From the NCBI GenBank assembly GCA_023313575.1, contig JAJTTP010000004.1, positions 248,001-312,000 on the forward strand: a stretch of DNA of 64,000 nt, in the 5' to 3' direction. Of the stretch, positions 48,948-61,062 are shown in pieces. The translations under genes were made by a program, and so were the position numbers. Origin of the DNA: Eutypella sp. D-1. Lineage: Eukaryota; Ascomycota; Sordariomycetes; Xylariales; Diatrypaceae. The notes below the pieces were generated by a model that saw only the letters and a list, made by a program, of their open reading frames with translations, was not told the origin of the DNA and did no database searches. How positions within the stretch are numbered: position 1 is the stretch's first letter; every line of letters begins with the position of its first letter.

Positions 48948-51172
48948 ATGGTGAATTACGGCCGGCGAGGTCACAGCGTCAACATGTCGCAGTACATCTC
49001 GAATCTTAACGAGATTCCCCAGGATGTGTCGCCCGAGGAGAGCGGCCACACTCTCGAGGAGGAGCTCGCTATGTTCACCAACAACAACTTCGTCGATTGG
49101 GATGCGCAACAGGGAAACACCAGTGGCAACAACAGCAACAACACCAGTGGCAGCGGCAACAGGAATCACTCTCAGGCGTCATCTATCAGCCTTGATCTCG
49201 ATGGCCAGTCTACCACCGCCGCCGCCACGCCTGCCGCCTCCGCCCCAGAGACGTCCGGGCCCGACGCATTGGCCAGCGGAGAACTGGGCTCGTTTGATTT
49301 CAACATAGGTAAGTTTATGACGAATCTTTTTTCCCCTCTTTGTTTTCACCGTGGTATTTAAAAAAAGATCTGGTTTTCTTGAAAATCTCGTTCTCTCGTT
49401 ATTCTCGTTTGTTTTATCTATTTCACCTTAGTTTCTGCTTTTACGGCACCACAACTTCACACGATTCAAATTTCTTGCATTTTGCGACCAGCCGGTCAAA
49501 ATGGGGCAATCGCTGTGGTGAATGGCGTCCATTTTTGACCTCGGTCGCTTGTTGCAGCTTGCTGCAAAATAGTACATTTCAATTGATTTAGACCCGCGTC
49601 CCCGCACATGGCATCGCACATTGCGCACTCTGGCTTCACTCGACCTTCCGAAAGTCGCAAGGAATGGTAAGGACTTGCAAGGAGGCGCAAGGTGGCAACT
49701 GTTGCAGCCAGCTTAAGACTCTTCTGCATCTGCACCCGCAGGGCCTGCATCTTTTACGTCTCATGGTGCGAAATGGGACAGGGGACATTTCAGGGTCTGA
49801 AATGGCCGCCAAGAGCTCCCCTGCTTCTGAGTTCCTTCGGTCGCAATTGACTAGAAGAGAATGGGAAAGCAGGCCAGCCAGCCAGCAGCCAGCGGTCAGC
49901 GGCCAGTGCGGTCAGCGACGGCATAAGGGAAATCAATCTATGAGGGACCTCGGGATGTCTACCAGTCCAGACACGGCGCTTGAGCCCCAGAAGGACAGAG
50001 AGACACCTCGTACTTCCTATTTCCGCTGTGCATCCATGGTGGCAGGGTGGCACTCGTGGGCTGCGTGGTCAATCAAGAAAAAAATCGTTGCATCGGCCCC
50101 GCCTTGCATCATCTACCCTGCCGTTCACTTCATCGACGACTTACTGGTAGCGACCGGTTTAGTGTCGCGTTCCAATACGATTACACCGCAGAGGAAGCTG
50201 ACTGGTCCGTATGGTGGATGCCCCGGCAGGGTTGGACTAGCGGGCTTTGGTTCCCTTGGTGGCTTGCAAGTGCGAAGCCATGGGGAAGCCGTGCACGCGC
50301 TGCAGATCCCATCGGTATAGCGGCCTATGGTGCCATTTCCCGTGATCTGACGTGCTTTCAAGGTTGGGATGCGGTTTCCAACCCCAATTAAGTTGGCCCA
50401 GAGTCAACGCGGAAATGCCACCACTAAACTCTAAACCCTCACCCTGAAGAGAGGATGTTGTCGCCGCGCAAGTTGTCAAGCGACATCAAAAAAACAACAC
50501 ACATAATACCCAACACCCCTGGCCTTTGATTCATCGTTTGCGTGCTTCGCCTATTTTATCCTGGTTTTTTAATATTTCCCCCTATTCTGACATCGCATCA
50601 TGGCATCAGGCGACTACGGGTTCGACTTCAACCCGTACACCAATCCTGGCGGCGTACAGGCCTTCTCGGATAACATTGGGTCTCTGCCTCCCATCCAGCC
50701 CTCACCCGCCTTCCCTCGAAATGCCTCGCAGCAGAGGCCGGCGGCATACGGGGCTGCGCCGCCGCAGCCGAACCCCCAGGCCGGCGAAAAGCGGAAGGCG
50801 TCGGAGATCCCGCCCGCGCGGCAGATGAGCTTCGAGGAGCAGTCGCGACTAGCTGCTGAGGAGGACAAGCGGCGGCGGAACACGGCAGCGAGCGCCCGGT
50901 TCCGGGTCAAGAAGAAGGCGCGTGAGCAGGCGCTCGAGAAGAGCCAGAAGGAGCTCGGCGAGAAGGTCGTCACCCTCGAGAGCCGTATCCAGACCCTAGA
51001 GACCGAGAACAAGTGGCTTAGGGAGCTCGTCATGGAGAAGAACGGCGGCAACGAGAAGATCGTCGCGGCCCTGTTGAGGCAGAAGGACAAGGAACACAGC
51101 CCGGAAGAGGCCGCCAACTCGAGTACCACGACGACGAGATCGAAAGCCGGGTCCACCGCCAAGGCGAGCTGA
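48948..51172 (+). CDS. cys-3: bZIP transcription factor of the Cys-3/MetR (sulphur regulation) group
   Basis: Exons 48948-49308 and 50610-51172 flank a 1301-nt GTAAGT...CAG intron; the phase rebuilds NIGDYGFDFN. The product is 307 residues. The N-terminal MVNYGRRGHSVNMSQYISNLN and an acidic EELAMFTNNNFVDW segment are found in MetR/Cys-3 homologues, followed by an Asn/Ser/Ala-rich activation-type stretch. The C-terminal bZIP has the basic region RRRNTAASARFRVKK (residues 208-222), with the invariant Asn211 and Arg219, and heptad leucines at 229, 236, 243, 250 and 257. Members activate sulphate uptake and sulphur-compound genes on sulphur limitation and are degraded via an F-box protein (SCON-2/MetB). 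An ATG at 50600, 10 bp before the acceptor, could start a 190-residue form with bZIP only. Sulphur-regulator assignment is by basic-region similarity. Confidence 0.8.
49309..50609 (+). other. Unusually long intron of the bZIP gene
   Basis: This 1301-nt intron starts GTAAGT and ends after a TTCTGAC branch-like site and CATCAG. It is more than six times longer than any other intron here. It contains open frames (for example 49664-50320) without family resemblance and a T-rich segment before the 3' end. It could hold an internal promoter or an unrecognised exon. Confidence 0.6.
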
Positions 51173-52139
51173 TCCGGTTTCCCTCCCAAAATAAAAAAAA
51201 AACAAAAAAGAAACCCCGGATCCAAGCGGCAGTCGCCGCATTCTTTATTGAAATCAGTGCAGGCCGGTGCCTAGCAGCAGGTCCAGGGGACGCCTACGTG
51301 CGAACGAATTGAATCGTTGTCCATGTTCTTGTCCAATGCAATGCATGCATACATGCATCACCACCACCACCACCACACCGTGAATACACATATACCGGAT
51401 GGCGTTTTGTGGAGTGTGGGGGGGAAGGGCGGACGGTTTTTGCGGAGGAGTGTGGGGTGGGGGGTTCTTGTCACTTTTTTCTTGTCTTGGGAAGGGGGTG
51501 GGGGAAGGTGGGGAGGCAATACATGACACAATATCCGCCGTTGATTTGCCTTGCCCTTCTCTCTGTTCGCAACGAACAGAACTCTGACCTTCGCGTCGGG
51601 TCGGGCTGGGCTGGGTTTTCTTGGGTTTTTGATATCTGGTTTTTTTTTCTTGGTATTTTGGTCTTTTTGGAAATTGGCCCTTTCCCCCCCTTTACCCTGG
51701 TCTTATACCCCCCCTTTGGTGGGCGGCGGTAACTGTCATGTTTACACGTGTCCATGGCTTTTCTTCCTTCTTTCTTCCCTTTTTAAAGTAATGCTATGCA
51801 ATGCAAATGCAAATGAAATAAATGTTCGCCATGGGGTTTTTTGGTTGTCGGTGGTGTCTGTCGGGTGCCGGCCGGGTGTGGAGTATAGATCGATGAGGTG
51901 CAGTCGCCGGCCGGCGTGTGGATCTTGGGTGTCTCCCCCGTCGTCTTATCATCGATGTATCTGTCCGTCTATCTATCCATGCCCCAAGATCGTAATCATC
52001 GATGTCGAGTATGTACGGGTTGGGGAGTGGCCTCTTTCCATTTCCTGTGCACATCAGGGCTCTGGCGAAGCCACGCGGGTGAGAGGGGAGAAGAGTTCCT
52101 CGCATTGATATAGCTTAGTTACGAGTAGCCAGCTAGTCT

Positions 52140-52162
52140 GTCTGTCAGTTAGACTGACAGAC
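52140..52162. repeat. Perfect short hairpin
   Basis: A 9-bp inverted repeat (gtctgtcag / ctgacagac) flanks a 5-nt loop. It lies about 970 bp past the bZIP stop codon and is not linked to a known element. Confidence 0.7.
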
Positions 52163-52218
52163 TGATGAATATATAGATAGACATGATGCACTTCTGTTCA
52201 AGACGTCCACTCCTTTCC

Positions 52219-52245
52219 GTCTACGTCTACGTCTACGTCTACGTT
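52219..52245. repeat. cgtcta hexamer repeat
   Basis: Four and a half tandem copies of cgtcta. It is not the telomeric repeat and sits in non-coding DNA. Confidence 0.9.
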
Positions 52246-54707
52246 TACCTTACGCGTATGGGCCACGATGAACGAGCGAGCGAATCAAATTGAAATTGTA
52301 ACAACTCTCCCTCTCCTTTACTTGAACTTTTTTGTGTGTTCACCTAAGTCTAAAAATCGCTACGTCGCGTACTGAATGGCGGACGGATTATCCCTGGCTA
52401 TGCATGCCTCCTCGCCTTGAACAGTCTTATCGGAAGTATCTCGTCACAAGAAGACTTGCCAGTCAGTTGTCTACGTATAGATAGATATAACTAAGTGATC
52501 ATTTCATTTCATTTCACTTTCTGTCGGCCTTCTCCTAACTATACCTACACCGGAGATCCATCGCCGCACACCCATCCATCCATCTACTCACTCAATCACT
52601 ACGCCCCCCAAGCATAGTAGCATACAACGAGATAGCATCATCTACAACCGGTACCGATCTGCGTCAACACCAACACCACCACCACAACCGTTAGTTCATT
52701 CATGGATACTGCATACACATACATAAGGCGCACGCTTATCTTTTATGCTTATCGAACAACTCCCGAGACTTCCGACCCCCTTTCTGCTGTCTTCCAGCGA
52801 GGAGACAGGGCAAGACAGACAGGGTTGGAAGGCCGGCAGTGGGCTCGTTAGTGTATTGTGTATTCGTTAGTGCGGACGCCGGTTTACGCGCCGGCGCTTT
52901 GGTCCGTCGTCGACTTGGGGCGATCGGTGGGTGTAGATAAGATATAACCTTATGTACATAGGCTGGTAAGGGGGGATGAAGGTAGTGTAGGCGTTATCCT
53001 ACTGGATAGGAAGATACCTAGGGGCGATAGGAAATGGCAATATCTGTACGAAAGTGATAGGGGTGGCAAGATCCCGTTAGTTATGCCGAAAATCTTTGGC
53101 TCTAAACAGAAATAGCTAGCTAGTTCCCTTCCTGGTCTGGTCCGTCCCGGCGCGTCAACGAAGACGGAGTAATCCTATATAGGGTGCTGCCGGATGTGGT
53201 TGGGTTGAGAAAGGGGGACAGGACCAGGCAAGGTCAGGGCGAGAAGAAATATCTCAGGGGAGAGACCGGGGTGGGGAGAAGCCAGTCTAATTCAACGCGA
53301 GAAGTGATCCTAAGAAACGGGCAAGTTCCGAGATCTGTCTTATCTACATATTCATCCACACCTATTTTATCTATTGATTTGTGAAATGGAGAGAAAGCAG
53401 GCAGAGCAGGCCTTCTCGAGTGCTCGTCCGTTTGCAATAAATAACGGACAGAGTCGGGGATAGCACCTGCCGACCTTGGATGCAGACAACGCCCGTTTGT
53501 TACATAAGCCCCGAGTGGTTGACTGCCGAATTACCCCACCCCCCCTCCTCCAGCCTATGTGCAGGCGATGAATCAAGGGCTGAGTGATCGTGAGGTGCAA
53601 CTTTACCAGCTGTTTCGTAGACCTATCCCCCAGAAGCCATCTAGAGGCCTCACCATCGATTCCACGGGAGAGTCCTCGAGCGACGACTCAGACGACTCGG
53701 ACGACGACGATTGTCATGAGGATGGCAAGTCTGTCCGAGAACCCTTCAGACAACGACGGGATAAGCCACCAAAGCGGCTTGCTTCCCTCTTCAAGACTCG
53801 AGTCTAACTCGAGTAACCGTCTCCACTCACGGTGATAATCGGGATTCTTACGCTTATTCCAGGTGGTCTGACCGTGATTATTCGGATCGAACCGGACCTT
53901 CCTCCTCTTCTGTGCTGTCCTGTCGGAAATGGGAGAAGGTGATGCCCATTCATCAAGTCTTGGAAATGGACCGGGTCCAGGTCGAGCTTGAGCACCGATG
54001 CACACTCGTCGTGGCGGTTGTATAATTCCAGCCAGCGACGTGAAGGGTTGAGAAGGTAGTTGGAGGTCGGAGGGCTGATGACGGGTTTATCTTCCATTCG
54101 TATTTCAAAAAAAGAAAGGGGGGTGGTGGTGTCTTCATTGCATACAGAGGCAAGCATGTAAAGCAAAATAAGGATTTTACTGGGAGACAAGGCAATAGCC
54201 CTAGTGGAATAATACCGCCAAGCAAAAGCCAAACCGCGCCCTCGGTAACCGTCCCGCTCCAAGAACCTCAGCGTCGGGAGCGGGACCGGGACCGGGAGTG
54301 GGCATGGGGCAAGACCGCGGTACCTGACGACAATTACGTAAGTAGCAAAGCTACACATCCTACGCCAACGACAACGATATGTACATAATATATCATGCAC
54401 GACGCGAGATGAAAAGGGTTTGATAGGAGGCTACTACTTGTATACAAGGTAGGCAGGCTGGTAGGTACGTAGGTGAGAGGTAGACAAGGTTAGCTACGGG
54501 GCGGCCTCGTGATTACTACTACAATACAACCAACGTACACGCAATTTGTGACACTAGCACCACACTTTCCATTCCACCACTCCCTCCCTTACCAGGCAAT
54601 CCATCCCATCTCTAAACTAGATCGGAAAAGAAAAATAAAAAAAGGGAGAAAATTTACAAAACGCGAACGCGAATCGGCAACGACCGGAGGACGAAAACCT
54701 AGTGATT

Positions 54708-57589
54708 TCAACCTCGGAACTCGGCCAGGGCCTCGTCCTCCTCTAGTAACGTGACGAACGAGAACGGGGTGAACATGTGGCCCGCGAACTCGGCGTACTT
54801 GGACTGCGCCTCGACCCACTGGAGACGGAGGGAGTGCAACTGGTGAAGGGTAATGCGATGTTAGCGGAGACTGATTCACTACACTGGCGGGGATAACCAT
54901 CGGGTGGCGCGGGGAGTGTAACTCACCATGGCACTACAGCCTTCCATACAAATGAGAATGGCGCACGAGAGGAAGAACCAGAGGTAGAACGCGACGACGA
55001 TCATGATGACGCCGGTGACGCCCGTCATCGCGAGGGTCGGGCCGAGCGTCATTTGCCAGAGCACCACACTGAGCTGCTGGTGGGCGAGCGAGAGAGCCCA
55101 GAGACGGAGGTACGACGCCGTGTGCGACACGCAGTTCAGGCAGAATTCTGGCGGGAGTCCGTTAGTGGGATGCTGATATATAACGAGGAAAATTTTTTTT
55201 GGGGGGGGGGGGGGGGGAACGCTTGAATGTCAGTGTAAGTTGATTTAGAAAACATACCGATGGTGTGGATGACCTGGTGGATCATGATCTCGCTGAACTC
55301 GAATTCGCCGTGACCCTCCTCATCGTCGTCGTCATCCCGGGAGCCCTGCGCGAGCATCGCAACACCCTCTCCATCGTCCGTCTCCATGCTGATACGACCG
55401 TTCCCATGTCCGCCGGCATCGTCCTCGTCCAGTGCCGACACCCGCGACTGTTCGCCGAGACCGCGGTAGCCCTTAGCCCGGGCGCGGTTGTGCTCCCAGC
55501 GGAGATAGAACGGCTTCAGGAATAGCAAGACCGGAACCTGGACGAAAGCGAGAAGGAGCAGGATGATTTGAACGGCCTTCTGACCCGAGTACAGAGGGAT
55601 ATCCAGTGTAGTGGGCTGCAGGAACATGTAAATCAACATGTTAAGCAGTCCAGGCGGCTGGGCATCGGTCGCGGACCAGTCGATAGACCACTTGTAAACA
55701 ATGCAGATGACGAGGTAACCGAAGATGGACTGGAAAAAGATCATGCCCGGGACGAAGTTGCCCCAGACGTCGATCGGCCTCTTGAAGTGCTTCGCGTTAA
55801 ACAGGGAAAGGCAGAGCGAGTACGTCATGTGCGCCCAGCCGAGAATGATGGACATCTTCATCTTGTAGCTGTTGCTAAACAGGAGTTCGTTCTCAGATCC
55901 GTGCCACATCCAGTCCATACCGAACGGATACCGGTGGTCGCCCTTCAGCCTGGCGGTGAGAGCCTGGCCCTCCTTCCAACCGTCCGGCTTGTCCCATTCC
56001 CAAGCGCTCTCGAACAGGGTCATAGACTTGGAGAAGATATCGTTGTAGATCAGACCTGTGAATACCGAGAAGAGGGCCATGATGAGCGCGATGTAGCGAC
56101 CATAGTAGATCATGGCGAAGAGCTCGAATGTGACCTTTTTGAGGGGCTTCTCCCAGTAGATCATAGCCAAAGACGCAGCCAACATGATGACGGCATGACC
56201 AAAGTCACCGAACATGACAGCGAAGAGGAAGGGGAAAGTAACGATGGCGGGAAGGGCAGGGTTAACCTCCTGATAGGTGGCGGTACCGTACGCGTTGATA
56301 ATGGTCTGGAAGGCCTCGGTAAACTTGTTGGTCTTCAGATAAGTAGGCGGCGTTTTGTTCGTTCGAATCTCATTAATGATGGATGGGACCGAGAGGCCTG
56401 CTCGGTTAGTCACATCCTGGAGGGTAGCGCGGATACGAGGAAGGTCGTTGGACGGACACCACGCCTCGGCAATGAGAGTCCGCCTCTGCCGATCGAACGA
56501 GAAGAGGTTCAACGTCTGGTAGGTAGACTTCTCCTTGGTGACCAGAATCATCCAAGCGGACAGCGACTGGGCGATTTGAGTAAGCTCGGCTTCAAGGGTC
56601 TGCTGGGTGTTCCTCAGAACGTTCTGCACATCGTTGAGACGGGCATTAACCTCATGAATCTGGTCGCGCCGGAGATCGCTATTCTCGTCGACGTTATAGA
56701 TCTCGGCGCCCATGGACTCCGAAATCTTGCGGATCTTGGCCAGAATCTCCTTGCCGTGAGCGAAGATGACAAAAACATTCTTGTTGACCGTCTCGTTGGT
56801 GGAGGGATCGACCAGAGGCTCGGGGATCTCGGACTGGTTCATGTAGAGGTTACCACGCAGAGTGCGCCAGAGAATGCGCTCGAAGGCGGCTACACGATCG
56901 CGGGAAATAACACCGGCGACAAACCCGATGTTCATGCCGGAGAAAGAGCGTTCGACATCGGCGGTGTTATGCTGCTCCACATCCTGTAGTAAGGGGGCAT
57001 CGTCATCATCGGTAGAAGCCCTGATCTCCTCGACGTTGCCATGCGCGCGATCGAAGAAGCCGCCGGCCTCGCGTAAGACCCATCGCCATTCGGTCAACTC
57101 GACCTCCCTCTTCTTCAAAGTCTCGTAACTGTCATTAAGCTGGTAGATGCGCTGCTCCAGACTCTGACTGCGCTCGGATAGCTCATCGATCTCGGTGGTA
57201 GTGGGAGCAGCGAGGGTCTCAACATCAAGATCAAGTTTGCGGAGAGAGATGCTGGCCTTGTCCATCTGGGAATGGAAGTAGCGTAGTTGACGTTCGACAT
57301 TATCAAGGCGACGGATTTCCTGAGTGAAGGTTCTTTGGAAAGCGCTGGTGTCTTTGTTGAGCTGTAGAAGAAGAAGAAGAAGAGTAGAGAGAGAAAATGT
57401 TAGTTAAATGCCAGCTTAATGCTAAGGGAAAATAAGGGAAGATGGATACACGGTGCGTACATCACGGAATTGGACCAGTCCAAGTTCTCCCAACGCGTTT
57501 ACACATTCGCGGCCAATTTCATTGGAAATATAAAGCTGTACCATGCTCATGTCCGCAGAACGGAACATGGATTGCTTGGATGGAGCCAT
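54708..57589 (-). CDS. VPH1: V-type proton ATPase subunit a
   Basis: Four exons on the minus strand: 57461-57589, 55258-57361, 54927-55147 and 54708-54839, with introns of 99, 110 and 87 nt. The product is 861 residues (yeast Vph1 is 840). The start [21 protein letters not shown] is classic for the family. The N-terminal half is a cytosolic coiled-coil stator region. The C-terminal half has membrane helices beginning near [14 protein letters not shown]. The proton-path arginine is Arg759 in [20 protein letters not shown], encoded by exon 3. The end [21 protein letters not shown] matches the family's C-terminus. It forms the proton half-channels of the Vo sector on the vacuole or Golgi membrane. 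An acidic linker near 690-735 is family-typical. Intron 2 contains a G17 homopolymer on the plus strand. Confidence 0.97.
55193..55217. repeat. T8-G17 homopolymer tract inside a VPH1 intron
   Basis: Eight T followed by seventeen G on the plus strand, read as C17-A8 in the VPH1 pre-mRNA 45-70 nt before the acceptor. Such runs are prone to sequencing error and length change. Confidence 0.9.
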
Positions 57590-58196
57590 GATGGCGGCGT
57601 GAAGAACGTCGACGTCGAGGCTCCCAGTTTTTGATGCTATTCGGTTGGTTGGGGGTTGTCAGGTTGTTGTTTCGATTAAGTATAAATTAAAATGAGTGAC
57701 GATGGTAAGGGAATTAGTTAGTGAGTTTAGTTAGAAGGGGGAGGGAAGCTTTCCAGCCTTCGGGTCAGCTGCAGCTCTGATTGAAACAGTTGGCCGTTGC
57801 CTCGTAATTCACCAGCCACTTGTATCCACTTCTGTCGTCTCCGACATTAGTCCGGTTTTCTTATTTGTGGCGCAGCTTCCTAACTAAGGTTGGACGTTAA
57901 CAAAACCTTGAAGTATCTATTTTAGGTTAAATGACGTAGCTACATGCACCACGTACTTTAGCGTTACATATGCGTACATATATGCAATTAAGTGGGTACC
58001 AGCCTATACAGTTGCATTTGGAGCGAATAACATCTTTTGAAGTTATCACTGCGTATGCGACATATCCTACCTATACTAATGCTACCTGGACTCCCAAAAC
58101 TCCCCATGCCTCTAAGAAATATATACAATAAGTATTACATAGTTAGATTTAGCAGATCATTGCACCTCACATATTACGTCCCCGCTAACAACCCGC
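57590..58196. other. Upstream region of VPH1
   Basis: About 600 bp between the VPH1 start and the stop of the upstream F-box/ankyrin gene, both on the minus strand. AT-rich, with no gene or clear core promoter element recognised. Confidence 0.45.
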
Positions 58197-59619
58197 TCAT
58201 GGCGCCGGCGCCGCTGTTCTGAGAGCACCCAACTCCTCAAACCACGGAGGAAGGTCCTCAACACCGAACGACTCCGCCCACTGCGCAGCCGTGCGCGCCT
58301 GGTCATCCGCCCGGTTCAAGTCCGCGCCATGATCCAGAAGCACTCGGATCGCGTCCCGAGTGCCCTGCCGAGTGCTCGCCATGTGCAGTGGCGAACAGTT
58401 GTGGAAACACCTCTCGCGGGCGTTGGGGTCGGCTCCCCGGGCGATGAGCGCCGCCACTACGGGGGTCATGCCTACCAGCGCCGCTAGGTGCAGGGGCGAC
58501 ACGACGTCGCCGCCCTCGCAGTCCTTCCACCGGCGCCCGCCCATACCCCGCACCACCGCCTCGTCGTAGTGCCGCTCGAGCAGGAGCTCCGCGATGTCCG
58601 TGTGGCCCCCGAGGATAGCGAGGCCGAGCGCGTCGGTGACGAACGGCCTATCGATCTCCGACAGTCCGTGGTCCCCGCGGCTCGGGTTCAACCGTACCCG
58701 GGGACCGGCGGCGGCGCCGGCCCCGCGCTCCGTGAGGTGATTGATGATCTCGTCAAGGGGCCGCGGGTCCCAGCACACGTAGTCTGAGGCGGCGCGGGCC
58801 GCGCAGCCGCTATCCAGCAACAGGCGCGCGATCTCGTGCTGCCCGCGCCACGCGGCGAGCTGCAGCGGCGACTCGCCGTACACGCCGCTGAGGTCGAGGT
58901 ACCGCGGCCAGAACCGCGCGGCGGCCGCGATCAGCTTGCGCGCCGAGCTCGCGGGTCCCTTGGCCGCTAGCGTGTGCAGTCCTCCCTGCGGGTTCTCGCT
59001 CAGAATCTCGACCCACACCGAACTCGACTCCGCCGGGAACCGTCCCTGTGGCCGCGTCACGGGCCCGGACCTCGGCTGTGATGACGATGAGTTCGACAAT
59101 AATCTGGGGTCTATGGTGTCTGGCTGCGCTGCAACACTCGCGAAATCGCTCTGTGACGTTTGCGTGGCCGCGTCAACTGTGCGCGTGGTTGTTGAGGTGG
59201 CGCCCGATGTGTGTGCTGGCTCCAGAGACCCATCGCCGCGTAGCGCTTCATTTTGTGGCGCTGGTGCGCCTACTATCGCGAGCCCCTCGTGTTCATCTTC
59301 ATATGGAAGTGGCTCGCAGCGGTTACTCGACTGCCATGTGCTGCACCGCCGCTTCACGTCCAGGACGTCGGCGATGTAGATCTCATCCTCCAGGATTGCC
59401 CAGAGGCCCCGGCAGGTCGAGGCTAACGCGAGGACGTCCGCGGGGTTGCGCAGGAAATCCCGTCCCACGTGCCATAGGACGTCGTTGGTAAGTCTCTACA
59501 AAATTGTACAGTTAGCCCAGTCGGGGGACGTGAGGTTGCCGCGGTTCTATAAAGTTGGGACGACTTCTTACCTGTCCTTGCTGTTCCCCTGTTTGGGAAC
59601 CTGTCAGAAGTAGCCCCAT
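58197..59619 (-). CDS. F-box-like protein with ankyrin repeats
   Basis: Two exons on the minus strand, 59572-59619 and 58197-59495, joined across a 76-nt GTAAGA...TGTAG intron, give 448 residues. The spliced N-terminus reads LTNDVLWHVGRDFLRNPADVLALASTCRGLW, an F-box-like helix set, so the true start lies upstream of the first frame's apparent beginning. A Ser/Thr/Ala-rich linker (about residues 90-180) follows. Then come at least four ankyrin-type units: ESPLQLAAWRGQHEIARLLLDSG, LGLAILGGHTDIAELLLE, SPLHLAALVGMTPVVAALIARGADPNA, and SPLHMASTRQGTRDAIRVLLDHGADLN. F-box plus ankyrin proteins usually present targets to an SCF ubiquitin ligase; the target is unknown. The first exon is short and its ATG choice is less certain than the rest. 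Confidence 0.8.
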
Positions 59620-61062
59620 AATTTATTAGTTGGTGTAATTAGTTAGTCTAAACCCGATATTTCGAAGATAGTAAAGAATATGAATGCGTGCAGGACAAAA
59701 AAGCGTGAGAGACAGTATAGTTCATTGTTGGAGATTTATTCGCTTCAAAATACCGGTGACTCGATGGGACTCAGAGTTAATATTTAAACAAAGAAAGTTT
59801 GTTATGCTAAGTTATCACAATCACAACCTGGACTTTTTTTTTGTTTCACAAGTTAAAATGTTAGCTGCACAAAGTTCCAACCTGCCGGGCCGGGTAGTCG
59901 GGAACCCCTGCACGGCGGCTAACTTTGATCCCTTTTTATAGTTTCGGCACTCTCTTTTAGCTTTCCCTCCCCAGCATTCACAAAGTTAAGCGCGCGACTC
60001 CTTACCTACTTAAGTACTTACTCTACTTTTGCTATTGAGCCCCCAGAATACACGTTGCGTACTTCTCACAACCCCGGAGCGCAAATCTTGTGATGGGATG
60101 GATCCCGGCTTAGTTAGACCTCACCTGCCGACCGCGGCCCGTCTGCATCTATTTCTGATAGACCGTTGCCGCCACTAAGAGACATCCTTGAAAAAAATAG
60201 GTCGTTGCCCTGGCCGTCACACCTGTTTGTACAGTATGGAAGTTTCCGTGTATTGTATAAGAGATGACTGTGAAGGACATACAAGACAGGGGTTCGTTTC
60301 TATTTGTCACACTATCAATAGTAGCCATGCGCTGTTGGTGCAACTACTTCGAAGCAGATGTTCGCAGCGAACAAGCACAAGATACTTGGAGATATGGCAT
60401 TATATGACATATTATAACGATGTAACGCGATTTCTTAGGAACATTGAACGATCATCATCTATGTCTGCTTTTAATGTTTGGATAAGAGTTTTTTCTTACC
60501 TGAAAGTATACATACATACTACAGGCAGATTTGCTTCCAGTAGATGCTCATGTTACTCCAAGACATTTTCGGTCGCACAAAACGCGCAGGCTGCTGCGGC
60601 CAGTCTGCAAACAACTGGGATCGTGCTATTGAGGAGACGAGGCTGGCTTCGCGATTAGTATTCCTAGCATTTTGGACGGTTTCCAATAGGAACCCATGAG
60701 CCCGGCAGAGGTGCTGGCTATAGAGGTACACACTTGGAGTCCTGGACGGCCTAGCAAGGCTGGCTGTTGTTAATATGCCAAGGAGACGGCCGCGTATAGT
60801 GGCAGGGGAGGTGAGCGGAATGCAAACAACTGCATACTTGATTGATACCTGGCGCTACCGAATCTTGACTTGGCACGATAAGTGCTGACGGTATTGGCCC
60901 TATAATTGAACGAGCAAATGTCTCAGTGTTGGGTGTTCTATCGAATTGCATGATGATGTTCAATTTTAGGTATCGTTATACGCCAAGATACAGTCAATTC
61001 ATTCTTGCCAGATGCCCTATTACCTTCTGCATCCTAATCCTTGATCTTCCTACCAGGACTTC
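59620..61062. other. Intergenic, no gene recognised
   Basis: Short frames on both strands (for example 60544-60697 plus and 60751-60963 minus) show no family resemblance and mostly begin at non-ATG codons. It is more AT-rich than the core block to the left and marks the change to the accessory right edge. Confidence 0.4.

Larger units (their letters stand above)
51173..54707. other. Intergenic region with repeats and a possible gene remnant
   Basis: No confirmed gene in 3.5 kb. The bZIP 3' flank has A-rich and G-rich runs. At 53568-53807 and 53707-54024 two plus-strand frames look protein-like: an acidic Ser/Asp run ending KRLASLFKTRV, and an Arg/Ser/Asp stretch (SYAYSRWSDRDYSDRTG). No clean splice joins them and I cannot name a family. 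Confidence 0.4.

Noticed and set aside
48544..48954. 136-residue frame before the bZIP gene
   Set aside because: Begins at GTG, is low-complexity Lys/Arg-rich and overlaps the real start; more likely leader sequence than a protein gene.
52219..52245. cgtcta repeat as telomeric DNA
   Set aside because: Not TTAGGG-like, internal, and only four and a half copies.
55568..56989. 473-codon plus-strand frame
   Set aside because: Antisense shadow of VPH1; no family resemblance and the minus strand encodes the conserved protein.
60188..60658. 156-codon plus-strand frame
   Set aside because: Starts at TTG, cysteine- and arginine-rich without a domain, and shows no splice or promoter support.
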